Source: Stentor coeruleus
Taxonomy: Eukaryota > Ciliophora > Heterotrichea > Heterotrichida > Stentoridae
Length of the DNA: 23,286 nt
Direction of reading: 5' to 3'
Assembly: GCA_001970955.1 (NCBI GenBank)
Contig: MPUH01001126.1
Location: 1-23,286 of the forward strand
A program made the translations under genes and the position numbers. Positions 15,864 through 23,286 of this stretch are shown here, in pieces. Within the stretch, counting starts at the first letter, position 1, and the number at the start of each line of letters is the position of its first letter. The notes beneath the pieces are model-generated. The model ran no database searches. It saw only the letters and a program-made list of their open reading frames with translations, and was not told where the DNA came from.

Positions 15864-16598
15864 ATGATTTCCAACACAACAGCAGTGATAATTCAAAACC
15901 GCCTCTATTGGATTTCAGATCGTATCCCTCCATCTAAAAAAACTAACACTTTTTATTTCTGTACTGACTATGTAATTTATAACAGCAATACATTTACCGT
16001 CCTTACTCAAGTGATTTTGGACCTTTAGATCTAGGAAAAGTATTCAGATATCCATACTTTAAAATTTTCCAAAATATTATATCCCATTTTTCCTATCTCA
16101 GATATATTATCGAGCTTAATTCTATTTTTAAAGACCTAAAGCATAAAAAATCTATAATTTATCATTATGCATCCAATCATCCAGCAAAAAGGGCTAATTC
16201 TGCATTGCTTATTGGCTGCTACGAAATTCTTGTCTTAAACAAAACTGCAGACGAAGCCTGTGAAGCCTTTGAACACTTAGAAGTTTTTATCCCTTATGTA
16301 GGCGCAAGCTTTCAATCTAATAATTTCCATCTTTAAATAGAAGATTGTTTAAAAGGCTTTGAAAAAGCTGTAAACTCGGTTGGTTTAGTCTTAGCACTTT
16401 TGACTTAAAACTATGAGCATATGTCTTCAATCAAAAATAGTGGACTTAACTGGATTATTCCTAACAAACTCTAGTAAATTTGGAGATTATGGGCAAAGTA
16501 AAAGGTTTATGGATAGGATAGGGATTATGAATACTAGTGAGAGTAATAGGAATTTTTATAAGAAAAGTTTAGTGATGAAACTTAGGAAAGCTACGTGA
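15864..16598 (+). pseudogene. CDC14: Decayed CDC14 phosphatase gene lacking its catalytic domain
   Basis: The translation aligns without gaps to the CDC14 N-terminal domain once small lesions are allowed. Recognisable blocks: IIQNRLYWISDR, SDFGPLDLGKVFRY, HPAKRANSALLIGCYEIL, IPYVGASF, IEDCLKGFEKAV, FSLSTFDLK, NYEHMSS, LNWIIPNK. Lesions: a 14-base GT...AG intron relic at 15972-15985, an in-frame TAA just after FHL (16334-16336), compensating small deletions around 16380-16412, and tandem TAG TAA after PNKL. Directly after this, where the phosphatase core with the HCxxxxxR signature should follow, the sequence passes to an unrelated short tail in another frame (QSKRFMDRIGIMNTSESNRN) ending at TGA 16596-16598, perhaps the old C-terminus. 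CDC14 dephosphorylates CDK sites at mitotic exit; this copy cannot. A functional copy presumably lies elsewhere. Confidence 0.88.
15972..15985 (+). other. 14-nt intron relic in the CDC14 pseudogene
   Basis: GTAATTTATAACAG has GT...AG ends and sits exactly where the frame breaks. Removing it joins FYFCTDY to QYIYRPYSSDFGPLDLG, which matches CDC14 spacing residue for residue. At 14 nt it is one base shorter than the window's other introns, so it may be a 15-nt intron that lost a base. Confidence 0.75.
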
Positions 16599-16957
16599 TG
16601 AAGAGTATTTTGTGTAGGAAAAAATAATAAGGTTTTAGAAGTAGGTAAGATAATGGTAGATTTTGGTGTGAATCAGAATAAGGATAGGGTTTTTTAATGT
16701 TGTTTGAGGATTGGCTGGGGTTATGGAATAGTAGATTTAAATGATGCTGTTATATTAAATAGGTGATAGATATATGCTTGTGATTAAGATATATGACGTA
16801 TTTTATAAAAGGTAAACAATTAGTTGTTTGCATTTTATTATAGGTTTTAACTTCACATAGCAAAATTCTCATGTATTAAAAATCAAAAAATGTTATTCTT
16901 TCTAATTAAACTACACATAAAAAACTATTGATTAGCCTAAATAACTAAAACTAATAC
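16599..16957. other. Intergenic region between CDC14 relic and F-box/LRR gene
   Basis: About 360 bases with no gene seen. The + strand is G-rich and C-poor to about 16790, like the 3' flanks of the other plus-strand genes (16621-16680 has 15 G and one C). A small perfect hairpin (AAACAA, loop TTAG, TTGTTT) lies at 16814-16829. The gene to the right ends here from the other strand. Confidence 0.55.
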
Positions 16958-19900
16958 TTAGATAATAATTTTCACCGTATCGCTTGCTTCTTTCAATAAA
17001 TTATTAATTCTCTGAACAATCTCTTTCTCGCACCCAGAATTTTTTATAATAATTTTACAACATTTCAATGCTTTAATAATACAATAAATGTTATGAACAA
17101 AGTTTTCTCCAATAATTCCATTGTTATCTGATAAATCTAAAGTATTTATTTTTTTCATAATTCCTTTCTCACAAATTTCTGTTAATATCATCAAATCTGC
17201 TATGCTCAAACTGCATTTAATAAAATTTAAATTTTCCTTTTTCTTAAGATCTTCAATATCCCAAATATATTTATAAACTTTTACTTTATTAAGTTTATAT
17301 GAATTATCCACTAATAAATAAATGATTCTTTTGATAGGAATAATATATTTTTCAAAATCTTTGAGAATATTAACACTTAAATACTCTAGGTTTTGTAGTC
17401 TTTTAAGTTCTTGAATAATAATATTTAAATGATTTGAGTTTCCTATATGAATTTTCAAAAATTTTATTTTGCAGTAATCAACAGTTTCAAAAAAATAAGG
17501 GGTCATTTTTTCTAACGCCATATAATTAATGAAAGAAATGTTTTTTAATGATAACTTTTCGAGTGATGAAGCTCTGATATTTTTTGGAAAATTGGAAAGG
17601 TCATACAAATTTATTGTGCTGTTTTTAATACTTAGATAAGTAATATTTTTAGCTTCAAGTAAACTATAAATTTTTATATCGTTTATATTCAAACTATTAG
17701 GTTCCCAGTTGTTTTTTTCATTTATAATTTTAACCGTATTAAGAAACCTAAGTTTTTCTATATTTTCTACAATTACATCAAATTCAAATTGAGTAATGGA
17801 TAAAGCAATCAGCGTAAGTCTTTTTAAACAAGAAAAGGTTTCAATAAAGTTATACTTGTATAAACTACCGCATCCTAGTACATTTAATTTTAATTTTAAA
17901 CTTTGTGTATCAATTTTGTATTGAAAAAGCCTTTCTATAATACTACTTAGTATATCAGGTTGAGTGGTTTTCATAAGTTCAGATAGTATAAGAGGAGTAC
18001 AACATTCTAAAAATACAGAGTTTTTTTTGACTGATTGAATAATTTTTTCCTCATAATATTCGCAAGCAACATTTAAAGTTTTTTTTTTATCTGAAAAAAT
18101 TTCTTCTAAATCTAATCCTTGAATAATTTTTAGTTTTTTATTTTGTTTTATAGCATTAATAAATATTTTTCTGTAATCGGAAGATTCTAAATATTTACGG
18201 CAAAAACATATAAAAAATAATCTAAGATTTTTGTTATTAAATAGCACATTATTTATTATTTCCAAAAATGGTTTACAAAAATACATACAATCTTTTTTTG
18301 CTTTTATATTGTTTATAAAGATTTTTTCGTAGTTTGCTTTTGATTCAAGACTTGATAAAATAACACTTAGATTCTGGAATTTATTTTCAAAAAATATGTT
18401 TTGCAATTTAAATTGCCTTAGATTTTTGTTTTTTTTAAGACCTTTTGCAAGTTCTACAGCATTTTTATAAGTTAAACAGGATTTTATTTCAGATATATTA
18501 AAAGTTAAAAGATTTGATTTGGCTAAAAAATTTCCTAGTATTTTGTAAAATATCCAAGGTCCTTTCCCCAATTGTATATCACTAAGTTTAAGTTTTATTA
18601 AAGTTTCAAGATTTGCTAAACTTTTAAACATAAGATTTGTACTTTTATATTCAAATGTTAATCCTGATAATTTAATTATCGAAAGCTTTTTCAAATCTGA
18701 GGATATGATTTTAGAAAAGCTTTTAAAATTAGCTATAATTTCTTTTTCACTTTTTTCGTTTATTTTTAATATTTCTAATGACTTGAACTCTTTTAAAAGT
18801 TCAGAAAATCCAAATGCATCTTTAAATTGTTTTGCACACTCAATAAGTTCTAATTCTTTTAAGTCTTTTATTCTTGTTGATAAGATCATAATAGAATAGC
18901 AAAATAAGCATGAAGTATTATAATATGTTCTAAAATTATTGTTTATGATTAGTTTTTTGCTTATATTAGCTTTTTGTAAATTTTCCTCAACTTCAAAACA
19001 AAATGTATTTTTATAATCTATGATTTTAATAATTCTGGTAGCTTTTAATAAAAGTTTTTTAAAAATTTCAAAAATTATATAGTTTTCGTAATCATCATAT
19101 TCAATTTTTAGTTCTAATATTTCAATTTTATTATCAATAAGATTTGGTATATTATACCCAGCAAAAAATTCAATTTTCCTAAGTTTTGCAAATTTTATAA
19201 TCAAGTCTGCAATTTTAACGATGTATTTGTAAGGAAGATTCAATATTTTTATATCAAGATTTCGTATTTTTTCAGATGATGCTAAAAACTTTTCAAAATT
19301 TTCAACTATGATTTCAGGATTTTCGCAAACAGAATAAAAATTCGTTTTTATTATGGAAGGTTTTCTTTCAAATAAAACAATAGCAACTGCATAAAAATCT
19401 TCGATTAATGTTTGAGAGACAGCTGTTAAAAGTGAAGTAAATATTTTATAAGGAATTCCAAGATTGCAGTCGTAATTTATTATTTTAAATGGTTTTAAAT
19501 GAAGAACTTTTATGCTTCGATTAATAAAAATAGCATCTATAAATTCTTCATATAAAATAATATTATACTCATACATAACAAGTTGTTCTAATGTGCAAGT
19601 GTTTTTCAAGTAATTAAAAAAATCATCATTTTGATCTAATTTAAATGCTACATTTGGAAGTTTGATAATTTTCAAAGATTTACTTGGGACAAATTCGGTT
19701 ATTAAATCACTTAGGTAATAGTTTACCAAATTGTTTCTGAATATTGATTGTGAACAAAGCAGATCACTTTCAAAATTAGAATCAAAAGATATTTTTTCCA
19801 ATCCAATACTTCTTTTAATAATTTCATTAATATGTATTTTAGAGCTTTTTAGTGATAATTGTTTTAGATTAAATTTTGAATTCGAAGTGTATTTCGATTT

Positions 19901-20437
19901 GCAAATCATACACATCATAATAAAGTCTATAGTGTCTCTTGAAATATAAATACAAAAAAGTTTTAGAACTTCTAAGCTCTTCATAGAGGTTAGAAAATCA
20001 AAATTCAATTTTATATTGATTTTTATACAAATTTTTAGTACTTTTAAATCTTTTAATGCATTCAGTGGATTCAATAAACTAAAAAATTTCCTATCATTGA
20101 ATGTTTCTACATGTAGATTAAGCTCGAGTTTTTTAAGATTTTTGCATTTTAAAATGTGCCAAATCACATCATCGTCATTGTGACGTCTGAGGATTCCTGT
20201 TTTAAAAGATGCTCCCAAGTATTTGTATTCATTTGTTAAAAAAAAGAAGAATCTGTTCAGCAGAGCTATTGTGCAAAAATATGTCTTTGAGTCTAAATAG
20301 CCAAAAATCATAACCCATAAATCTTTTCTTAGATTCGCTGGCTTTATATTTCGATTGTGTAGGTTTGGGAATAATAATTTATTAATTCTTCTAAGGTAAT
20401 TATTGGCTGGAAGCTTTGAATTTGATGCTGAGTCCAT
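16958..20437 (-). CDS. Large F-box/leucine-rich-repeat protein
   Basis: A 1159-residue single-exon ORF with ATG at 20435-20437 (MDSASNSKLP). Residues about 36-75 (LRKDLWVMIFGYLDSKTY and the following FCTIALLNRFF) have the F-box pattern. The rest is a long array of irregular leucine-rich repeats, for example LKKLELNLHV, LKVLKICIKI, LEVLKLFCIYI, LKKLSIIKLSGLTF and LEYLSVNI, and ends with a conserved C-terminal block (VYKYIWDIEDL, LDLSDNNGII, IKNSGC). F-box/LRR proteins usually act as SCF ubiquitin-ligase substrate receptors: the F-box binds SKP1 and the LRR selects the target. Codons are extremely AT-biased, with much Lys, Asn, Ile and Phe. It is a paralogue of the next gene and of the relic beside the telomere. 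Substrate is unknown. Confidence 0.85.
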   Translation of the reverse strand: MDSASNSKLPANNYLRRINKLLFPNLHNRNIKPANLRKDLWVMIFGYLDSKTYFCTIALLNRFFFFLTNEYKYLGASFKTGILRRHNDDDVIWHILKCKNLKKLELNLHVETFNDRKFFSLLNPLNALKDLKVLKICIKINIKLNFDFLTSMKSLEVLKLFCIYISRDTIDFIMMCMICKSKYTSNSKFNLKQLSLKSSKIHINEIIKRSIGLEKISFDSNFESDLLCSQSIFRNNLVNYYLSDLITEFVPSKSLKIIKLPNVAFKLDQNDDFFNYLKNTCTLEQLVMYEYNIILYEEFIDAIFINRSIKVLHLKPFKIINYDCNLGIPYKIFTSLLTAVSQTLIEDFYAVAIVLFERKPSIIKTNFYSVCENPEIIVENFEKFLASSEKIRNLDIKILNLPYKYIVKIADLIIKFAKLRKIEFFAGYNIPNLIDNKIEILELKIEYDDYENYIIFEIFKKLLLKATRIIKIIDYKNTFCFEVEENLQKANISKKLIINNNFRTYYNTSCLFCYSIMILSTRIKDLKELELIECAKQFKDAFGFSELLKEFKSLEILKINEKSEKEIIANFKSFSKIISSDLKKLSIIKLSGLTFEYKSTNLMFKSLANLETLIKLKLSDIQLGKGPWIFYKILGNFLAKSNLLTFNISEIKSCLTYKNAVELAKGLKKNKNLRQFKLQNIFFENKFQNLSVILSSLESKANYEKIFINNIKAKKDCMYFCKPFLEIINNVLFNNKNLRLFFICFCRKYLESSDYRKIFINAIKQNKKLKIIQGLDLEEIFSDKKKTLNVACEYYEEKIIQSVKKNSVFLECCTPLILSELMKTTQPDILSSIIERLFQYKIDTQSLKLKLNVLGCGSLYKYNFIETFSCLKRLTLIALSITQFEFDVIVENIEKLRFLNTVKIINEKNNWEPNSLNINDIKIYSLLEAKNITYLSIKNSTINLYDLSNFPKNIRASSLEKLSLKNISFINYMALEKMTPYFFETVDYCKIKFLKIHIGNSNHLNIIIQELKRLQNLEYLSVNILKDFEKYIIPIKRIIYLLVDNSYKLNKVKVYKYIWDIEDLKKKENLNFIKCSLSIADLMILTEICEKGIMKKINTLDLSDNNGIIGENFVHNIYCIIKALKCCKIIIKNSGCEKEIVQRINNLLKEASDTVKIII

Positions 20438-21286
20438 TTATATTGTATGGAGTAAGAAAAAATATATTAGTCTATCTAAATTTACCAAAACTATCAGAAT
20501 TATATAATCTTATACTTTAAAAAACACTTGAAATTGAAATAATAAAATATTGTAATTTGTAAGATTATATAATAACAATTTATTGTAGTAGATTTAACTA
20601 TGAACTTTATTTAATTATATTACAATAAACTAGGTGATTATGATATCGATTTATACTATAAATGTTATAGAATAAAATGTTTTACTTTAAGAAATTCATG
20701 TTTGTGAGCTTTATTCTTCTCTTTATACAAGTGTTTACGGATAGAAATATTTACAAGATAATTTTATTGTATAAAATCAAAGCATAGTGAGCATATCAAT
20801 TGAAAATAGCTCAAATAACACTTTACACCTACAACTTCTTGCTTATATATACTTTAATAATTGAATCAAGGCTGGAAAGCATCTACTTTAATTTTTTGAT
20901 TTAGAAATAAAAGGCCAAATTCAGCTAGTGACTACAAAAGGTATATGCCAAAGTAGCCCAGAATTAAAGTAATATTTTTCTTAGTTTACTATATTAAGAT
21001 TTAATCGTGCGACTTTGGAAAAATATAAAATTTAGCATTTTATGGAGCTTAAAGACTATTTTTTAGCTAATACCCTGCATTTAAAGTAAATTCATCTGTA
21101 TTATAATAATATAAAGGCACTAAAATAATATAAGAAATTTGTTTATTGCCTATATAACTATAAAAACTAGGCTTTGCATAAATTTTCTAATTAAACTACA
21201 ATATTAGAGCTAAAAATTCAAGTTATAATAAACTAAATCAATAAAAATTATCGAATTATATATTTTTTTACCTTAAATATATATAG
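20438..21286. other. AT-rich intergenic region between the two LRR genes
   Basis: About 850 bases with no intact gene seen. One plus-strand frame from about 20875 to 21240 reads protein-like stretches broken only by TAA and TAG (for example FFDLEIKGQIQLVTTKGICQ and HFMELKDYFLANTLHLK). The number of stops is about what such AT-rich sequence gives by chance. It must hold the promoter of the F-box/LRR gene and the 3' end of the upstream LRR gene. Confidence 0.5.
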
Positions 21287-23286
21287 CTAAACATCTAAAA
21301 ATCTAATAAATTTAGGGATAATCCTACCCTCATATCCTAATAAACTTATAATATGCTCTATATCCTTTCTCTGTATTTGTAAACCACCCATAATTACCTT
21401 AGTGCATCCTAAACACTTAATAATTCTCGTCAAGTTATAAACAAAATTACAGTCATTAATTTCGATATTATTTGATACATCTATAGATTCAACATTTTTT
21501 AACATATTTTGTTCGCAAAGCTCGACTAAAATAATTAAATCTAAAGGATGAAGTTTACACCTTACAAATTTTAATTCCTTTTCACTTTGAAGTTTTCCTA
21601 TATCCCATGTATACTCATGGATTTTTATTTTTGATATAAAAGTTTGTCTATTTTGTATTTTTGATATGAGTTTCTTTATAGAATCTTGGAAAGCTAGATA
21701 ATTATCAGATATAAAAACACAAATATGCTCAAGATTTTCAAATTCTGGGAGTTTTGTTATAAGCGAATCAAAAAGTTTAGGAGTGTAGTTTATGCAGATT
21801 TTCAATGTTTTTAAAGAGAGGCAATTTAAAGATTTAATAAATGTTGCAAGATTGGTGTTTATTTTAGTATTATGAATATCATGTTTGCATTTAATAGTCA
21901 GTTTTTTAAGGTAAGTGTGGTTTATTTTTCCTATAAAATTTGTAATAACACCTGAGTATTCATTTTTATCAACAATTTTTAGATTAGATAAGTTTTTCGA
22001 TACTAAAAAACTAGAAAAATCGATATCATCAATATAGTCATTTTTAATTAACTTTATTGTATGTAGAAATTCAAGCTTTTCTATATTCCTTTTCAAAACT
22101 TCAACTTCTAATGAAGTTAACTCAGTATAAGAGATTATAAGTTCTTCTAAACCACAAAATGTTTCAAGGAAATTATATTTATACAAACAATGAAAGATCT
22201 TTTCATTTAAATTAGCCATGCTAAAGTTCAAAGTTTTACACTTTGAGATTTTTTTTTCATCAATAATTTTTCTATAAATATTTTTTACAAGGCGAGTGAC
22301 AAATAATTGCTGAAATGTTTTAATGAGATTTGATAATATTATAGACATCCATAAAGACGAATTAAAGTCATATTGAACTTGCAAACAAAAAAGACGACTT
22401 GGAGATTTGTATCTGAAATTTTTTCTATAAAAATCATAAGCCAAATTATTTTGTCCTTTATTACTTATTCCTATATTCTCAATATTGAATTTATTAACTA
22501 TTTTTAAATCACTGCGTTTAATAATTTCTTCGAATAACATATCACTATATTTAAAAAAAAACTTTTCAGATATGGACATAAATACATTGAACTCTTTAAG
22601 ACTTTGATTATTTATAAGTATAGTATTAATAGTTTTCAAATATTTCTTAGCAATATTATCTTCTAAATATTTATATGAATAACTCCTTGGATAAAATATA
22701 GAGATGATTTCATAATTTTTTTTTAATTTAAGATTTGAAATAATCATCAAAAATACTTCAAATCTTTTTTGAAAAATCGCTTTTGTATTTTTGTCTTTAA
22801 ATTTAATTTTAATATCTTCCAATCTTAAGCAGGTAATTGTTTGATTTTCTTTAAGACCTTCAACAAGTTGTGATATACACTCATAAGTAAATTTTATATT
22901 AGATAAATTTAAAACAATAAGATTTGATATTGTTAAAAATCTACTTAATAAGTTATCTTTTAGATTAGTTTCTTGGGCAAATAGGCCATGTTTAATTTTC
23001 AATTTTTTCAAAGTTTTATGAGATTCAGGTGCTAAAAGGATTTCAGCAATATTTATTGAGAATTTTTTGTAAAACTCAAAATTTATATTTGAAAAATTTA
23101 CCAAAGCTTTCATAATTTTTATTGGCATGCTTTGGAAATCATTATTGCAATTGTAGTTGTCCTTTATGTTAAGTTTTATTTTTTGTAGTAATTTAAATTC
23201 TTTAAGCAATTCAGGAAATACTGCATTGTATTTTTCAATTTCAACCTTTTTAATGTTTATTTCAGATAACAATTCAGCTCTTGTTG
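21287..23286 (-). CDS. Leucine-rich-repeat protein, partial (5' end outside window)
   Basis: The frame ends at TAG 21287-21289 and is open to the right edge, with at least 665 residues visible. No ATG defines a start inside the window, and codons before the TTG at 23270-23272 (TRAE) remain in frame, so the N-terminus and any F-box lie beyond the edge. LRR-like segments recur: LKKLKIKHGL, LIVLNLSNIKF, ITCLRLEDIKI, LKTLKICINYT, LEHICVFIS. The C-terminal block (KIHEYTWDIGKL, VESIDVSNN, RIIKCLGCTKVIM) aligns with the F-box/LRR gene and the telomeric relic. The SDNNGII core of the relatives is changed to SNNIEIN here, and MKNSGC is MGGLQI, so this copy is the more diverged. Probable SCF receptor relative, by homology only. 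Confidence 0.82.
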   Translation of the reverse strand, partial: TRAELLSEINIKKVEIEKYNAVFPELLKEFKLLQKIKLNIKDNYNCNNDFQSMPIKIMKALVNFSNINFEFYKKFSINIAEILLAPESHKTLKKLKIKHGLFAQETNLKDNLLSRFLTISNLIVLNLSNIKFTYECISQLVEGLKENQTITCLRLEDIKIKFKDKNTKAIFQKRFEVFLMIISNLKLKKNYEIISIFYPRSYSYKYLEDNIAKKYLKTINTILINNQSLKEFNVFMSISEKFFFKYSDMLFEEIIKRSDLKIVNKFNIENIGISNKGQNNLAYDFYRKNFRYKSPSRLFCLQVQYDFNSSLWMSIILSNLIKTFQQLFVTRLVKNIYRKIIDEKKISKCKTLNFSMANLNEKIFHCLYKYNFLETFCGLEELIISYTELTSLEVEVLKRNIEKLEFLHTIKLIKNDYIDDIDFSSFLVSKNLSNLKIVDKNEYSGVITNFIGKINHTYLKKLTIKCKHDIHNTKINTNLATFIKSLNCLSLKTLKICINYTPKLFDSLITKLPEFENLEHICVFISDNYLAFQDSIKKLISKIQNRQTFISKIKIHEYTWDIGKLQSEKELKFVRCKLHPLDLIILVELCEQNMLKNVESIDVSNNIEINDCNFVYNLTRIIKCLGCTKVIMGGLQIQRKDIEHIISLLGYEGRIIPKFIRFLDV

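Noticed and set aside
16413..16598. A 61-codon ORF as a separate small gene.
   Set aside because: Its first part overlaps, in another frame, the CDC14-like NYEHMSS...LNWIIPNK stretch, so it is better read as part of the CDC14 relic with a remnant tail.
20860..21250. A plus-strand frame reading protein-like residues broken only by TAA and TAG, as if from a genome where these code Gln; another frame faintly recalls reverse transcriptase (GWKASTLIF, then RNKRPNSASDY).
   Set aside because: About six TAA and three TAG with no TGA in roughly 120 codons is near what this AT content gives by chance, and no recognisable conserved domain motif is present in either frame.
1..23286. CRISPR arrays, tRNA or rRNA genes, insertion sequences or bacterial operon signals.
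   Set aside because: None seen: no regular spaced repeats, no tRNA-like box pairs in intergenic DNA, and the gene structure is that of a ciliate with tiny introns.

Overview
The window looks like the end of a macronuclear chromosome or contig from a heterotrich ciliate, most likely Stentor coeruleus. This rests on four observations. (1) It opens with about three copies of the 8-bp telomere unit CCCTAACA on the C-rich strand. (2) It is AT-rich. (3) Three introns of exactly 15 nt (GTA...TATATAG) can be placed by reading frame. Tiny 15-16 nt introns are the published hallmark of Stentor. (4) TAA, TAG and TGA all end clear genes, so the code is standard, unlike most ciliates. The organism call is inference; the telomere repeat, introns and stops are read directly.

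Layout, left to right. 1-123: telomere repeat and an adjoining imperfect inverted repeat. 151-992 (+): a frameshifted C-terminal relic of a leucine-rich-repeat (LRR) family gene, followed by two hairpins. 1234-1833 (+): a coiled-coil protein with a Cys/His knuckle. 2025-2513 (+, one 15-nt intron): a TRAF-type zinc-finger protein, convergent with 2560-3972 (-), a WDR44-like WD40 protein carrying a canonical FFAT motif. 4052-5564 (+): a calcium-dependent protein kinase, divergent from the WD40 gene across 79 bp. 5717-7195 (+, two 15-nt introns): a Sec14/CRAL-TRIO lipid-binding protein with a C-terminal CaaX-like box. 7262-10204 (+): a U-box E4 ubiquitin ligase of the UFD2/UBE4 family. 10205-11146: AT-rich intergenic DNA. 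11147-11602 (+): a calmodulin-like protein. Sixteen bases later, 11619-12689 (+): an ankyrin-type protein with a lipidation-type N-terminus. 13051-14235 (+): a short Osh-type oxysterol-binding protein. 14389-15426 (+): a disordered, charged protein with a CTFKP motif. 15864-16598 (+): a decayed CDC14 phosphatase gene that has lost its catalytic domain. 16958-20437 (-): a large F-box/LRR protein. 21287 to the right edge (-): a second LRR relative, open at the window edge.

The middle genes share themes of calcium sensing (kinase, calmodulin-like), membrane anchoring (MGCS, MGQRSCC, CIIT) and lipid transfer or membrane contact (Sec14, OSBP, FFAT-WDR44). They are separate ciliate genes, not an operon, so functional linkage is only suggestive. 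Both ends carry the same fast-evolving LRR family: a wreck beside the telomere and two large open genes at the right.

Two single Ns (5514 and 7872) are each flanked by direct duplications of 45 and 146 bp. These are most simply scaffolding joins where overlapping ends were not merged, and the two affected proteins should be read with the duplicate removed. The most unusual whole-window pattern is a repeated G/C strand asymmetry: the coding strand is C-rich and nearly G-free upstream of several genes, and G-rich and nearly C-free at and beyond their 3' ends.
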